Shown: positions 1-11,421, numbered from the stretch's first letter. The stretch: 64,000 nucleotides of DNA from Veillonella parvula (GCF_902810435.1 NZ_LR778174.1:1472501-1536500); one strand, 5' to 3'. Numbers and translations: made by a program. The notes: a model not told the origin generated them from the letters alone.

Positions 1-11
1 ACCTTAAACAA

Positions 12-1187
12 CTATAGTTCTAAAGGAGTATATCTTTTTACCCATATATGATACAAAGCAAGCGCTATCACCATAACCAATGCAGTGAACATATATAAAT
101 ATTGATAGCCCCACGCACTAGCTAATACTGCAAGTATAACTGATCCAGCGCCAACACTTATATCTAATGCTAAAAAATATGTTGCTGTTGATACACCCGC
201 ACGCTCAATAGGAGCTGATTGTATAGCCAGCGCTTGAAATGCAGGTTGTGCTGCACCATAGCCTAACCCCAACAACGGAGCGGTGAATAGAATAGCTAAT
301 GGGGTTATAGCTAATCCCAATACAAATAAGCCTAGTATAAATAATCCTAATCCTGTATAGATAATAATTTTTGAACCATATCGAGCATATACTTTTCCTA
401 CTATAGGTCGACTAATAATAATCATCAACGCAAAAATAGCAAAGAAAGCACTTCCCCATATTCCTGCCCCCATGCTATTAAGTTCTATGGGTATAAAAAC
501 TAAAACACCAGAATAAGTAAAACCAATAAATAAGCCCATTAAAGCCCAAGGTAAACTTTTATTTTCTATAAACTGGGAAATATGCCAACCTTTATATTTT
601 GATTGTTTAGGTAATGCTAACTCCTTTGATAGGGGAATAATATTACTTAAGACCATAGCCAATCCAGTCATAACCGTTAAAAATATGTACAATGCCATAC
701 TACCGTATGACGATAAAGCATATAGGCCGATAGCAGGTCCTAATACCATTGCTATATTTGAAAAGATAGCAAACATATTAACTCCCTCACCTTTTCGACT
801 AGGAGGTAATACTAATACTGCTAGAGTAGCCATTACAGTTGTTCCAAGGGCAAACACAACACCATGTAACCCACGTAGTACGAAAACAGCCTCTAAGGAT
901 GTAGTAAAATTAAATAATCCCATAATAATGAAAAACAAGGCTGTTGATATTAATAGAACAATACGCTTATTAAAACCATCTATTAATCGTCCTGCAAAAA
1001 TCCTACATAAAATTGTACCAATTTGGAAATATGTCATCGCTAAACCCGCATCAAGATCACTGCCAGCCAGCTCAGACGTTATTACAATTGGCAATGCCGC
1101 TACGAGAACATATTGAGTCATATATAAAATACCACTACTAATACCATAATTAGTAAAAGCAGGGCTCCATAATCTATTTGAATCCAT
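12..1187 (-). CDS. MFS transporter, 12-TM drug/metabolite exporter type
   Basis: This is a 391-residue major facilitator superfamily permease of the inner membrane. About 12 hydrophobic segments run through the whole protein. An R-x-F-x-G-R-L-I-D-G loop (around residues 62-71) after the second segment matches the MFS loop 2-3 signature. The start is supported by AAGGAG seven bases before the ATG. The length is usual for the DHA1/YfcJ/AraJ-like group, which exports drugs, sugars or small metabolites. The substrate cannot be read from the sequence. It is a single gene, separated from the secDF operon by an IS200-type element, and nothing nearby hints at its role. The family call is firm; the function is open. 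Confidence 0.85.
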   Translation of the reverse strand: MDSNRLWSPAFTNYGISSGILYMTQYVLVAALPIVITSELAGSDLDAGLAMTYFQIGTILCRIFAGRLIDGFNKRIVLLISTALFFIIMGLFNFTTSLEAVFVLRGLHGVVFALGTTVMATLAVLVLPPSRKGEGVNMFAIFSNIAMVLGPAIGLYALSSYGSMALYIFLTVMTGLAMVLSNIIPLSKELALPKQSKYKGWHISQFIENKSLPWALMGLFIGFTYSGVLVFIPIELNSMGAGIWGSAFFAIFALMIIISRPIVGKVYARYGSKIIIYTGLGLFILGLFVLGLAITPLAILFTAPLLGLGYGAAQPAFQALAIQSAPIERAGVSTATYFLALDISVGAGSVILAVLASAWGYQYLYMFTALVMVIALALYHIWVKRYTPLEL

Positions 1188-1342
1188 ATTTGTATCTCCT
1201 TTTGTATCGTGTCACCTAGCCATTTTACGCCTCTATCTTATAGAATTCAAGAACAAGCCTTTTTAAATTTTATATAGTTAAAAATGACTGTTATCTGTAA
1301 AATACCTATACCATTTTACATAATAAAAGATAGCAAAATCAT

Positions 1343-1470
1343 AACCACCCGTAGAACGGGTGGTTTGCCCTGACCCTATAAGGGTCTTTCTCTAGTGGTG
1401 GCCCTCTAAAGAGGGCATTGAATGATCTGACAACCACTCTATTACCACTGGCTGCCCCCTACTCGGGGGC
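1343..1470. repeat. Cluster of four GC-rich palindromes at the 3' side of tnpA
   Basis: Four perfect hairpins lie in 128 bases. They are AACCACCCGT/ACGGGTGGTT (1343-1365), GACCCT/AGGGTC (1372-1386), GCCCTC/GAGGGC (1401-1416) and GCCCCC/GGGGGC (1454-1470). A further pair, AGTGGT (1394-1399) and ACCACT (1433-1438), encloses the third. They are far more GC-rich than the surrounding DNA. In the family, TnpA recognises such subterminal hairpins as single strands. Which one is the true right-end hairpin cannot be decided by eye. Confidence 0.7.
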
Positions 1471-1481
1471 TTTTATTTTGC

Positions 1482-1946
1482 CTATTTTACCGGCTCACCC
1501 GTAAACGGGTCGGTATATTCTTTAAAGTTTAATGTATCTTGTGCTATATCTTCTTGTAACTGATTGCGAATATACTCTTTTATCGCTCCTTCATATCTTC
1601 CCACCGTATCCACATAATATCCTCTACACCAAAAATGTCTATTTCCATACTTATATTTTAAATTTGCGTGTTTATCGAATATCATGAGGCTACTTTTGCT
1701 TTTTAAATATCCCATAAAACTTGATACGCTTAAATGTGGTGGAATTGTTACTAGCATATGTATATGATCCGGACAGCATTCTGCCTCGATAATTTCTACA
1801 TTTTTTCTCTTACATAAATCTCTTAGAATTTTACCTACATCAGCTTTTATCCGACCATAAATTATTTGCCTTCTATACTTTGGAGCAAAAACAATATGAT
1901 ATTTACATCTCCATTTACTATGTGATAAGCTTTTTACGTCATTCAT
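1482..1946 (-). CDS. tnpA: IS200-family transposase TnpA (Y1 HUH endonuclease)
   Basis: This is a 154-residue single-strand transposase. It carries the HUH metal motif H-I-H-M (within C-P-D-H-I-H-M-L, about residue 60). The Y-I-R-N-Q helix near residue 125 holds the catalytic tyrosine and the paired glutamine four residues later. The N-terminus (K-W-R-C-K-Y-H-I-V-F-A-P-K-Y-R-R) is typical of IS200. The start at 1946 fits family alignments, and AGGAGG lies 10 bases upstream; an ATG two codons earlier (1952) has only 4-base spacing. A longer in-frame reading from 1997 is unlikely to be used, because it begins inside the loop of the RBS-sequestering stem. The gene looks intact, so the copy may be mobile. 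Confidence 0.9.
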   Translation of the reverse strand: MNDVKSLSHSKWRCKYHIVFAPKYRRQIIYGRIKADVGKILRDLCKRKNVEIIEAECCPDHIHMLVTIPPHLSVSSFMGYLKSKSSLMIFDKHANLKYKYGNRHFWCRGYYVDTVGRYEGAIKEYIRNQLQEDIAQDTLNFKEYTDPFTGEPVK

Positions 1947-1953
1947 TGACATT

Positions 1954-2015
1954 GAACCTCCTATGTTGAAATGTTGTGGTTGCCAGACCAACTCCATTTT
2001 AGCACTAGGAGGTTC
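1954..2015 (-). promoter_or_regulatory. Inverted repeat sequestering the tnpA ribosome-binding site
   Basis: On the minus strand GAACCTCCTA (2015-2006) is perfectly complementary to TAGGAGGTTC (1963-1954), which contains the tnpA Shine-Dalgarno AGGAGG. The 10-bp stem, with a 42-base loop, would hide the ribosome site just before the start codon. In Salmonella IS200 a 5'-UTR stem-loop is known to sequester the tnpA Shine-Dalgarno and keep transposition low. The same logic appears here with a different sequence. Pairing is seen; repression is inferred. Confidence 0.7.
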
Positions 2016-2042
2016 TTTCCTTTTCTCTAAGAAATTTTACTG

Positions 2043-2063
2043 ACCCCCAGTTTAACTGGGGGT
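2043..2063. repeat. Left-end hairpin of the IS200-type element
   Basis: This is a perfect palindrome, ACCCCCAGTT then AACTGGGGGT, on the 5' side of tnpA. In IS200 elements the left-end hairpin serves as the TnpA recognition structure and also as a terminator that blocks read-in transcription. Either role would suit its position between the secF terminator and the tnpA leader. Confidence 0.6.
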
Positions 2064-2091
2064 TTAGTCATGCCTATTCGGCGTACAATAA

Positions 2092-2127
2092 AAGAACCTC
2101 TCTAAAAATAAATCTAGAGAGGTTCTT
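2092..2127 (-). terminator. Terminator of the secDF operon
   Basis: A 13-bp perfect stem AAGAACCTCTCTA/TAGAGAGGTTCTT with a 10-base loop lies about 40 bases after the secF stop. A short T-rich run follows on the minus strand. Confidence 0.8.
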
Positions 2128-2168
2128 ATACTTTAATCATTAACACAATAATAATAATTTATAACTTA

Positions 2169-3062
2169 TTATTGATTACGTACGTCATTTTTATTACGGC
2201 TCTTCCACATAACCCACAAGGATGTAGCTACACAGATAGAGGAGTACGCACCACTAGCAAAACCGATGATCATGCAAAGGGCAAAGTTCTTTGTAGTGTC
2301 CCCACCGAATAGATAAAGGGATACACAAGCAAACATAACGGTAGCCAATGTATAGAAACTGCGGTGAATACTTTGTGTAATAGACGCATTCGCCAAATCT
2401 GCAAATGTATCAGAACGTTTATGTGTATGCGTATTTTCACGAACACGGTCAAAGATAACTACAGATTCATTCATGGAGTAACCTACAACCGTAAGAATGG
2501 CAGCTAAGAAGGATGCATCAATTTCTAGTTGGAAATAAGAGAAAACACCAAGAACCATAATCAAGTCATGGAAAATGGCAACTAACGCAGAAATGGCAAC
2601 CTTATATTCAAAACGATAAGAAATATATAGAGCTAATGCTGCAAATGCTATAACAAGATTCAATAACGCATGTTCTGTAACTTCAGAACCAATTACAGCT
2701 CCTACAGTTTCAATACGTTTAACTGTATTATTACCAATAGATTTAGTCAAAGAATCAACAACAGCGGCACTTTCACTAGACTCGAGATTACGTGTACGAA
2801 TCATTACGTCTTCGCCCGCTGTATCACCAGTAGTATCACCGGAAAGCTGAATTTGTGCATTTTCAAGATTATATTCTTTTAGAACGTCACGAACTTGACT
2901 AACCTCTACAGGTTGATCAAATACAACTTCAACAATCGTACCACCAGTATAATCAATACCAAAGTTAAACCCTTTAGTAAATATGGAAATTAAGCTGATT
3001 ATAACAAGTGTGGAGGAAATAGCAAACCACCAACGATGATGTTTAATTACGTCTAATGTCAT
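2169..3062 (-). CDS. secF: Protein translocase subunit SecF
   Basis: This 297-residue RND-type membrane subunit works with SecD to pull preproteins through SecYEG using the proton motive force. The first membrane segment (about residues 12-30) is followed by the G-x-D-Y-T-G-G-T motif (36-43), a short periplasmic domain, and five more segments. The core contains G-Y-S-M-N-E-S-V-V-I-F-D-R-V-R-E-N, the SecF signature. The ATG overlaps the secD stop by 4 bases, so the two are translationally coupled. It is the last gene of the operon and a strong hairpin follows. Confidence 0.96.
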   Translation of the reverse strand: MTLDVIKHHRWWFAISSTLVIISLISIFTKGFNFGIDYTGGTIVEVVFDQPVEVSQVRDVLKEYNLENAQIQLSGDTTGDTAGEDVMIRTRNLESSESAAVVDSLTKSIGNNTVKRIETVGAVIGSEVTEHALLNLVIAFAALALYISYRFEYKVAISALVAIFHDLIMVLGVFSYFQLEIDASFLAAILTVVGYSMNESVVIFDRVRENTHTHKRSDTFADLANASITQSIHRSFYTLATVMFACVSLYLFGGDTTKNFALCMIIGFASGAYSSICVATSLWVMWKSRNKNDVRNQ

Positions 3063-4333
3063 TTGCGTTTACCTCCTTTCAAAGATTTAGGTGCAAATGC
3101 GTCAGCACTTGTGCTCGGAGAAATATTCGCACCAAACCAGAATGGATGGTTTGTAAAGTTACAATCGATTAATAAGCGCAATAAGAAATGACTCACAGTA
3201 ATCGCAGTGAACATACTCACCACAACACCTACGCCTAAGCTGATAGCGAAGCCTTTTACAGGACCAGAGCCTAAAATAGTTAAGATACCAGCTGTAATGA
3301 TAACGGATACGTTTGCATCAGTAATTGTGGCTAACGCACGGCTAAAGCCTGCTTCCATAGCAACACGCATAGATTTGCCGGAAAATACCTCTTCCTTAAA
3401 ACGTTCAAAGATAAGAATATTTGCATCTACCGCAACACCCATGGATAAGATAATACCAGCAATACCTGGCAATGTCATAGTCGCATTAAAGCCCTTGCCC
3501 AACACGAGTAATAAGAGCATAACATATACAAGTAATGCTATATTAGCTACGATGCCAGAAAAACGATATAAGATAACCAAGAAAATCATGATCATTGCAA
3601 TACCAGCACTGAAGGCTACAACAGATTTATCCTTGGAGTCTTGCCCCAAAGAAGGACCTACTGTACGCACTTCCAATACATTAATTTTAACAGGCAATGC
3701 ACCGGAACGTAATAAAATAGCTAAGTCTTTAGCTTCTTCTAAACTTTGACTACCAGAAATAGTGGCTTTACCACCTGTAATTGCTTGTTGTACTACAGGA
3801 TTAGTCAATTCTTTACCATCCAATGTAATGGCAATACGACGACCAATATTTTTAGATGTTAAATCAGCAAACTTCTTAGCCCCTTCATCACTTAATTCAA
3901 TAGCAACGAGTGGTTGTTTATTTTGACCTAACTCTTCTTTAGCATCTTTTAAGTCATCACCAGTCATAACGGTTTGACCTTGGTCGTTTTTAAATTCCAA
4001 GACCGCTGTTTTACCGATACGTTTAATCGCTTCGTCAGGATCTTTTACACCTGGCAATTCAATGATAATACGACGAGCACCTTCACGTTGTACCAATGGT
4101 TCAGATAAACCCATTTCATTAATACGACGCTCTAAGATTTGCTTCGCCCGTTCCACTGCATCATTGTCAGCTGTACCAGTCGCAGAGTCCTCTGCTTCCA
4201 ATACGATATGCGTACCACCTTGCAAGTCTAGGCCTTGTTTCAAAGAGCCTGCTAATGGTTGAATAAAATACGCAAATAATCCAATGATGGCAGCAATGAC
4301 TACTAAAAACTTGATAATAGCTTTACCGTTCAA
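3059..4333 (-). CDS. secD: Protein translocase subunit SecD
   Basis: This is the 424-residue partner of SecF. It has an N-terminal membrane segment, then G-L-D-L-Q-G-G-T-H-I-V-L (35-46), a periplasmic region and a C-terminal six-segment RND domain with A-V-D-A-N-I-L-I-F-E-R-F-K-E-E. It is the short Firmicutes form, without the long insert of E. coli SecD. The reading starts with TTG at 4333, eight bases after GGGAG; no ATG lies near. yajC lies upstream, separated by a folate gene. Confidence 0.95.
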   Translation of the reverse strand: MNGKAIIKFLVVIAAIIGLFAYFIQPLAGSLKQGLDLQGGTHIVLEAEDSATGTADNDAVERAKQILERRINEMGLSEPLVQREGARRIIIELPGVKDPDEAIKRIGKTAVLEFKNDQGQTVMTGDDLKDAKEELGQNKQPLVAIELSDEGAKKFADLTSKNIGRRIAITLDGKELTNPVVQQAITGGKATISGSQSLEEAKDLAILLRSGALPVKINVLEVRTVGPSLGQDSKDKSVVAFSAGIAMIMIFLVILYRFSGIVANIALLVYVMLLLLVLGKGFNATMTLPGIAGIILSMGVAVDANILIFERFKEEVFSGKSMRVAMEAGFSRALATITDANVSVIITAGILTILGSGPVKGFAISLGVGVVVSMFTAITVSHFLLRLLIDCNFTNHPFWFGANISPSTSADAFAPKSLKGGKRK

Positions 4334-4351
4334 AATAGTTGCTCCCTTCTG

Positions 4352-4918
4352 CTATACACAATGTATAATGCCTTGCTCTGTCACAATTTTACTCATTCGT
4401 TGGTCTAATGCTTCCATTGGGATTGGTGTCTCCCATAATTGTATAGTCCAACATACGCCCATAAATGTACTTGGTGAAAGTTCCTTGAGAAATCGATCAT
4501 AATACCCATTCCCCATTCCCATACGACCACCTTGACGGTCAAAGCCAGCACCAGGCACTAAAATCAAATCCAAGTCACACGGATCAATAATATCGTATGG
4601 CTCAGCGGGAATACGTATATTTAACACACCCCGAGTGATAGATTCTAGAGACTTAAGACGAACTGCAATCATAGTCGTCTTATCAGTACATACTGGAACG
4701 TATACAGATTTACCATGTTCTAAAGCATGACGAATCACATCGTCTAAATTGGCCTCTTTAGGCATCGCCAAATAGGCCATAATGTTTTTTGCCGATATAT
4801 ACTCAGGACTATTAACGATTTGATTCGTCAACATCGGCGTCCACGACCTACAATCAGCAACGGATAAAGCAGCGCGCTGAGACTTACACGCCTGGCGCAC
4901 TGCTTCCTTTGTATTCAT
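4352..4918 (-). CDS. 5-formyltetrahydrofolate cyclo-ligase
   Basis: This 188-residue cytosolic enzyme (MTHFS, the YgfA/YqgN family) converts 5-formyl-THF to 5,10-methenyl-THF with ATP and so salvages folate. Visible family motifs are R-x-x-x-L-S in the N-terminal part, L-V-P-G-A-G-F-D at about 130 and G-R-M-G-M-G-N-G-Y-Y-D-R-F-L (141-154), which forms the ATP/folate site. It lies between yajC and secD and overlaps the yajC stop by one base (TAATG), so it is cotranscribed with the Sec genes without an obvious functional tie. Confidence 0.93.
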   Translation of the reverse strand: MNTKEAVRQACKSQRAALSVADCRSWTPMLTNQIVNSPEYISAKNIMAYLAMPKEANLDDVIRHALEHGKSVYVPVCTDKTTMIAVRLKSLESITRGVLNIRIPAEPYDIIDPCDLDLILVPGAGFDRQGGRMGMGNGYYDRFLKELSPSTFMGVCWTIQLWETPIPMEALDQRMSKIVTEQGIIHCV

Positions 4919-5208
4919 TATTTTTCTTCCTTGTTTTTCTTAGACAGTACATTAGCAACTGCTGTACGAGCAAATGTTAATTCAACTTTTTCAGATACCT
5001 GTACCTTGACTTTTTCATCATCAAGTTCAACAATTTCGCCATAAATACCACCAATAGTAACGATTTTTTGGCCTTTTTTTAAGCTACCTAACAAGCTAGC
5101 ACGCTCTTTTTGTTGTTTCTTTTGTGGACGCCACAATAAAAAGTAAAAAATCACTACCATTAACAAAATAGGCCAGCTAGTTTGCAAGATTTGTTGAATA
5201 TCTCCCAT
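4918..5208 (-). CDS. yajC: Preprotein translocase subunit YajC
   Basis: This is a 96-residue single-pass membrane protein that associates with SecDF. One hydrophobic segment (about 12-27) ends in L-L-W-R-P-Q-K-K-Q, the YajC signature. A basic stretch and a small soluble domain with K-K-G-Q-K-I-V-T-I-G-G-I-Y-G follow. TAGGAGG lies just before the ATG. The order tgt-yajC-(folate gene)-secD-secF is the common bacterial arrangement with one insertion. Confidence 0.95.
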   Translation of the reverse strand: MGDIQQILQTSWPILLMVVIFYFLLWRPQKKQQKERASLLGSLKKGQKIVTIGGIYGEIVELDDEKVKVQVSEKVELTFARTAVANVLSKKNKEEK

Positions 5209-5285
5209 GTTATCCTCCTAGGTTAATAAATATGTATTTCTTTTCTAGTATAGCCACCTAATATAAATTTGACTAGACTTAATTA

Positions 5286-7435
<2,150 letters not shown>

Positions 7436-7446
7436 CGTAATCCTTA

Positions 7447-9237
7447 TTAGTACATTTTCTTCAATGTAATGCCACTATAGTAGTGACGCAAAATAGTTTG
7501 GTAATAATTTATATCTCCAGGATTAGCACGCTTTGCCATTTCCGCAGCGCCCCATTGAGACATACCAAGGCCATGACCCCAACCGTGGCCTTTAATATAA
7601 ACAGTATCATTCTTGCCAGTAAAGCTATGATATGCCTTTCCCGTGCCTTTAGCAGGGTTGTGATTTACATAGAAATCAAATAGTGTAGATTTTAAACCTA
7701 AAATACTACGCAATGCATCGCCATCTACAGTAGTTTTTCCAGAGGTACCTATGAAAGTAGCACTCTTTATACGACCTGATACACCGCGGTCCGATGTTTG
7801 TTGCCCAGGCTTACCAAGAGGAGTCAACTGAATGCTCTTCAATTTACCTACCCCTTTACTTGCCGCATTAAGTTTACTTTCAAGAGCTTGACGAGAGGTA
7901 GTAACAGTCCAATTCGATGTAGATGTACCAGTACTAAAGTCTTTTACCCCTTTCAAGTATGGCACATCACTTCCCCAAACATTTACACTATCCTCTGTAT
8001 AGCCACCGCCATCAGAATGGAATAAGGCATTAATAGGACGTTGATCATAAAGCATAACTACGCCTTTAGTTTTATTTACTGCATTTGTGGTAGCTTGAGA
8101 TTCACCACTCACACCACTATAAACTTGATGATCCGTGGAATTACTCACATCGTAGAATTTACCTTTATTTTGTTCCATCGTATGAAGAGCATAAGTACGA
8201 GCTGCTACGGCTTGTGCCTCTAATGCAGCAGCCGGCCAAGACGGTACTACCTCTTGTGGGACAACACCATACAGGTAATCCTCAAGGGGCACAGAATTAA
8301 TGACCATCATGGTTCCATTATTGGCACGTAATGTTAAACCGCCACGATAACCTTTACCTTCGAACAAGAATGGTGCATCACCATTCGCAGGCTTCAATGT
8401 AACCACACTATCAATAGCCTTTCCATTTACAGCAATCTTGCCGCCGCGAACGCCAATAGATGTACCACGATTAGCACTGATTGTGCTAACTTGACCATTA
8501 CCGCTGTTCAATACAACCATATTAGCTGTAGATGTAACAGTAGCATCGGAGCTACGACTACCTAGTAGAACACGTACATTTGGCATGTTTTCTTTACGTT
8601 CTGTAGCAGGCGTCACTACGGAGCCCACTTTGTTGCGAGTAATAACTGCTGTATTGGCTTGAATGCTATTCACATCCGTTGTTTTTACTACCTTTTTAGT
8701 AGCTGTTTTTTCAGTAGCTCTTTTTTGTGCTACAGGTTTATCACCAGTAACTGCAGGTTTAGTAGCTGGCTTTGCAGTAGCAGAAGCCGCAGGTTTTGTA
8801 GCCGTTGTAGCTTTACCTGTAGCAGCTGATTTCGTAGCTGTTGCATTAGTACTAGATTTCGCAGTACTAGTTGATTTTGTTGCACTAACTGGTTTAGCCA
8901 TCGTTACCGGCTTTGTAGCTGTAGCAGGCTTTGCTACATTAACCGGTTTTGCACTAGGTTTAACCACCGTAGATGTAGCAGTTGACTTAGAAACCGTTTT
9001 AGTTGTTGCGACCGGCTTTGCAACTGGTTTAGTAGCAAGTGGACGAAAACTAGATTTCTTCGTCGTATTTACTTTCGATACAGTTGTATTAGATACTGTT
9101 GATTTTGGCGTTGGCTTTTTCGTTACCACTGCACTTTTATTTTGCAGCGTCGCTCCATGTGCTACAGAAGCACCGCCAATGTTTACACCTAAAAATAAAG
9201 TGGCCATTATCATCAATTGTAATCGTTTAGTTTTCAT
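7447..9237 (-). CDS. Secreted SpoIID/LytB-domain wall protein with a long Lys/Thr/Ala/Pro linker
   Basis: This is a 596-residue exported protein. A signal peptide (about 1-29, cleaved near A-H-G-A) leads into about 170 residues of low-complexity linker built of T-K-P-V-A-T-like units. A small beta-rich part and a SpoIID domain follow. The domain shows [14 protein letters not shown] (the conserved glutamate is in P-Q-E), then A-V-A-A-R-T-Y-A-L, and ends with [15 protein letters not shown]. SpoIID of spore formers is a peptidoglycan glycan-strand hydrolase; LytB enhances amidases. Here a wall-remodelling role is inferred. Firmicutes often place such a gene between ruvB and queA, which supports orthology. 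The linker could cross or bind the wall. Confidence 0.88.
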   Translation of the reverse strand: MKTKRLQLMIMATLFLGVNIGGASVAHGATLQNKSAVVTKKPTPKSTVSNTTVSKVNTTKKSSFRPLATKPVAKPVATTKTVSKSTATSTVVKPSAKPVNVAKPATATKPVTMAKPVSATKSTSTAKSSTNATATKSAATGKATTATKPAASATAKPATKPAVTGDKPVAQKRATEKTATKKVVKTTDVNSIQANTAVITRNKVGSVVTPATERKENMPNVRVLLGSRSSDATVTSTANMVVLNSGNGQVSTISANRGTSIGVRGGKIAVNGKAIDSVVTLKPANGDAPFLFEGKGYRGGLTLRANNGTMMVINSVPLEDYLYGVVPQEVVPSWPAAALEAQAVAARTYALHTMEQNKGKFYDVSNSTDHQVYSGVSGESQATTNAVNKTKGVVMLYDQRPINALFHSDGGGYTEDSVNVWGSDVPYLKGVKDFSTGTSTSNWTVTTSRQALESKLNAASKGVGKLKSIQLTPLGKPGQQTSDRGVSGRIKSATFIGTSGKTTVDGDALRSILGLKSTLFDFYVNHNPAKGTGKAYHSFTGKNDTVYIKGHGWGHGLGMSQWGAAEMAKRANPGDINYYQTILRHYYSGITLKKMY

Positions 9238-9239
9238 TG

Positions 9240-10244
9240 TTATTTCCCTGTCTGTGAAATACCTAAATGCTCATAGGCCAATTTAGTAGCCACCCTCCCA
9301 CGCGGTGTACGTCCTAAAAATCCTAATTGCATCAAATATGGTTCATACACATCTTCGATGGTATCTCTCTCTTCGCTGATAGCCGCCGCAATGGTATCAA
9401 TCCCTACAGGGCCGCCATCATATTTTTCAATAATACATTCCAACACACGTCGATCAATTCGATCAAGTCCCATTTTGTCTACATATAAACGTTGTAATGC
9501 TTCATCTGCAATTTCTTGAGTGATAACCCCGTCACCAATGACTTGTGCAAAATCGCGTACCCGTTTAAGCAGACGGTTTGCGATACGCGGTGTTCCTCGT
9601 GAACGACGTGCAATTTCGCTTGCCCCAGTCGACACAATACCAATATTAAGTATTTCTGCGGCTCGAGTCACAATAAATTCTAACTCTGGTTGTTTATAAT
9701 ATTCCAACCGATTAATAATACCAAATCGGTCCCGTAACGGTGCCGCCAAAGCACCCGCTCGAGTCGTGGCACCTACCAATGTAAATTTTGGCAAGTCAAT
9801 GCGCACAGTTCGAGCACTTGGACCCTTACCGATGATAATATCAATAGCATAATCTTCCATAGCAGAGTACAACACTTCCTCTACACTACGAGACAAGCGA
9901 TGAATTTCATCAATAAATAATACATCATGGTCGTCCAAATTTGTTAATATTGCAGCTAAGTCACCAGACTTTTCAATAGCAGGACCAGAAGTTATACGAA
10001 AATTAACACCCAATTCATTTGCAATTATCCCTGCTAATGTTGTCTTGCCAAGACCTGGAGGCCCATAAAGTAGCACGTGATCCAATGCTTCCCCACGCTG
10101 TTTTGCAGCTTGAATATACACATTTAGATTGCCTTTAGCCTCTTCTTGACCTACATACTCATTAAAAAGCTTAGGCCGAAGGCTATATTGCCATATATCC
10201 TCTTCGTGCTCGCCATTGCCGACAAGGCGTACTTCTTCATTCAT
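9240..10244 (-). CDS. ruvB: Holliday junction branch migration ATPase RuvB
   Basis: This is the 334-residue AAA+ motor of the RuvAB complex. The Walker A is [10 protein letters not shown] (about 61-70), the Walker B is L-F-I-D-E-I-H-R-L (about 110-118), and G-A-T-T-R-A-G sensor 1 and the C-terminal winged helix ([10 protein letters not shown]) are all present. It follows ruvA with two bases between, giving the order ruvC-ruvA-ruvB. Confidence 0.98.
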   Translation of the reverse strand: MNEEVRLVGNGEHEEDIWQYSLRPKLFNEYVGQEEAKGNLNVYIQAAKQRGEALDHVLLYGPPGLGKTTLAGIIANELGVNFRITSGPAIEKSGDLAAILTNLDDHDVLFIDEIHRLSRSVEEVLYSAMEDYAIDIIIGKGPSARTVRIDLPKFTLVGATTRAGALAAPLRDRFGIINRLEYYKQPELEFIVTRAAEILNIGIVSTGASEIARRSRGTPRIANRLLKRVRDFAQVIGDGVITQEIADEALQRLYVDKMGLDRIDRRVLECIIEKYDGGPVGIDTIAAAISEERDTIEDVYEPYLMQLGFLGRTPRGRVATKLAYEHLGISQTGK

Positions 10245-10246
10245 CC

Positions 10247-10855
10247 TTATCGTCCTTTCCCAAGCTCAATTAAGCTGACTTTTATCAACTCAGATACATC
10301 ACGCTTACCATCATCTAAAGACTCTACAATATCTGCTACATCCCGTTCCAAGTATCCTAAGGATACGAGGGCTTCAATGGCTTCTCCTGCAGCACCGTTT
10401 GCAGCAACACCAACAGGCTGAATAGTCGCAGGTGATTCCGCAGAAATATGTGTCATCTTAGCGATTTTATCCTTTAACTCTAAAACAAGTCGCTCCGCAG
10501 ACTTCTTACCAATACCAGGTAACTTTGTTAATTGCTGTACCTGTCCATTGATAATCGCTAATTTGAAAGCCTCAGGTGTCATGCCTGACAAGATGCCAAG
10601 CCCCACCTTGGGCCCGATACCAGAAACAGAAATGAGGAGTATAAACAACTCATATTCTTCTTCCGTCCAAAAGCCATAAAGTTGCATTGCATCTTCTCGT
10701 ACATTAAGATACGTGAATAGCGTCGCCTCATGGCCCTCTGTCAGCTGTTGACGCGTAGTGGTCGGCACATATACGCGATACCCTACGCCATGTACATCAA
10801 CATAGCACGATTCTTTAAAAAGATGTGTTACGATACCTCGCACATACCCTATCAT
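10247..10855 (-). CDS. ruvA: Holliday junction DNA-binding subunit RuvA
   Basis: This 202-residue protein forms the tetramer that holds the four-way junction for RuvB. The N-terminal OB fold begins M-I-G-Y-V-R-G. Two helix-hairpin-helix motifs are visible ([12 protein letters not shown] and [15 protein letters not shown]). A C-terminal RuvB-binding domain follows a flexible linker. The ATG overlaps the ruvC stop by one base. Confidence 0.97.
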   Translation of the reverse strand: MIGYVRGIVTHLFKESCYVDVHGVGYRVYVPTTTRQQLTEGHEATLFTYLNVREDAMQLYGFWTEEEYELFILLISVSGIGPKVGLGILSGMTPEAFKLAIINGQVQQLTKLPGIGKKSAERLVLELKDKIAKMTHISAESPATIQPVGVAANGAAGEAIEALVSLGYLERDVADIVESLDDGKRDVSELIKVSLIELGKGR

Positions 10856-11349
10856 TATACCAACCTCTTTAATCGATCATTGTGAGAACTATGAGCCGTA
10901 CAGATAGCAACAGCTAATGCATCTGCCGTATCATCAGGCTTAATTTTCTCACGAATCCCCAAAATATTCATCGTCATATAAATGACCTGATTCTTATCAG
11001 CTTTACCATAACCTGTGACAGCTTGTTTAATTTGTAATGGTGTATATTCATAAATAGGAATCCGTTGTTGTTCAGCAGCCAATAAAATAACACCACGTGC
11101 TTGCCCTACCTTAATGGCTGTTGTTACATTACGGTTAAAAAATAATTCCTCCACACCGAACTTATCAGGCCTATATTCCTCCAATAAATCACTAAGATCA
11201 TTAAATAGAATTTCCAGTCGCTGTGAATCAGTCAATTCCTTAGGAGTTGTAATAGCCCCATAGGCTACTGGTGTTAGTTTGCTACCCTTCACGTCAATAA
11301 TGCCATATCCGCATATAGCCGTGCCTGGGTCAATTCCTATAATGCGCAC
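10855..11349 (-). CDS. ruvC: Crossover junction endodeoxyribonuclease RuvC
   Basis: This 164-residue RNase H-fold resolvase cuts Holliday junctions. The catalytic carboxylates are seen in G-I-D-P-G-T (Asp7), in V-E-E-L-F-F-N (about 66-72) and in P-D-D-T-A-D-A-L-A-V-A near residue 140. The start is GTG at 11349, directly preceded by a G-rich Shine-Dalgarno. It is the first gene of ruvC-ruvA-ruvB and probably of the transcript running into queA-tgt. Confidence 0.96.
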   Translation of the reverse strand: MRIIGIDPGTAICGYGIIDVKGSKLTPVAYGAITTPKELTDSQRLEILFNDLSDLLEEYRPDKFGVEELFFNRNVTTAIKVGQARGVILLAAEQQRIPIYEYTPLQIKQAVTGYGKADKNQVIYMTMNILGIREKIKPDDTADALAVAICTAHSSHNDRLKRLV

Positions 11350-11412
11350 CCCAACCCCCTTAGTTTAAAAATGAGATAAGCTACCGCCTACCTCCATTAC
11401 ATAATCTATTTT

Positions 11413-11421
11413 ATTATAGCA
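11413..11421 (-). promoter_or_regulatory. Extended -10 promoter upstream of ruvC
   Basis: On the minus strand TGCTATAAT lies about 60 bases before the ruvC GTG. It has the TG dinucleotide of an extended -10 element. The -35 region 17 bases upstream is poor (TGAACT). Confidence 0.5.

Larger units (their letters stand above)
1340..2070 (-). mobile_element. IS200/IS605-family element, tnpA only (IS200 type)
   Basis: The element is a single Y1-transposase gene flanked by palindromes, without tnpB. One hairpin of 10 bp lies on the tnpA 5' side (2043-2063). Four hairpins lie on the 3' side (1343-1365, 1372-1386, 1401-1416, 1454-1470). IS200-type elements lack terminal inverted repeats and target duplications and carry subterminal hairpins instead, so the exact ends cannot be read here; the limits given are the outermost hairpins plus a few bases. 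It sits between the secDF terminator and the MFS gene and interrupts no recognisable gene. Confidence 0.75.

Noticed and set aside
1343-1470. Hairpin cluster read as a CRISPR or integron-type repeat
   Set aside because: The palindromes differ from each other in sequence and lie at the end of an IS200-type gene, which explains them better.
3207-3749. 180-residue plus-strand reading opposite secD
   Set aside because: It is a shadow of secD; codon pattern and lack of a start signal argue against it.
8663-9286. 207-residue plus-strand reading, hydrophobic and Val/Ala-rich
   Set aside because: It is the antisense of the Lys/Thr/Ala/Pro linker of the SpoIID-domain protein and looks like membrane segments only because of composition.
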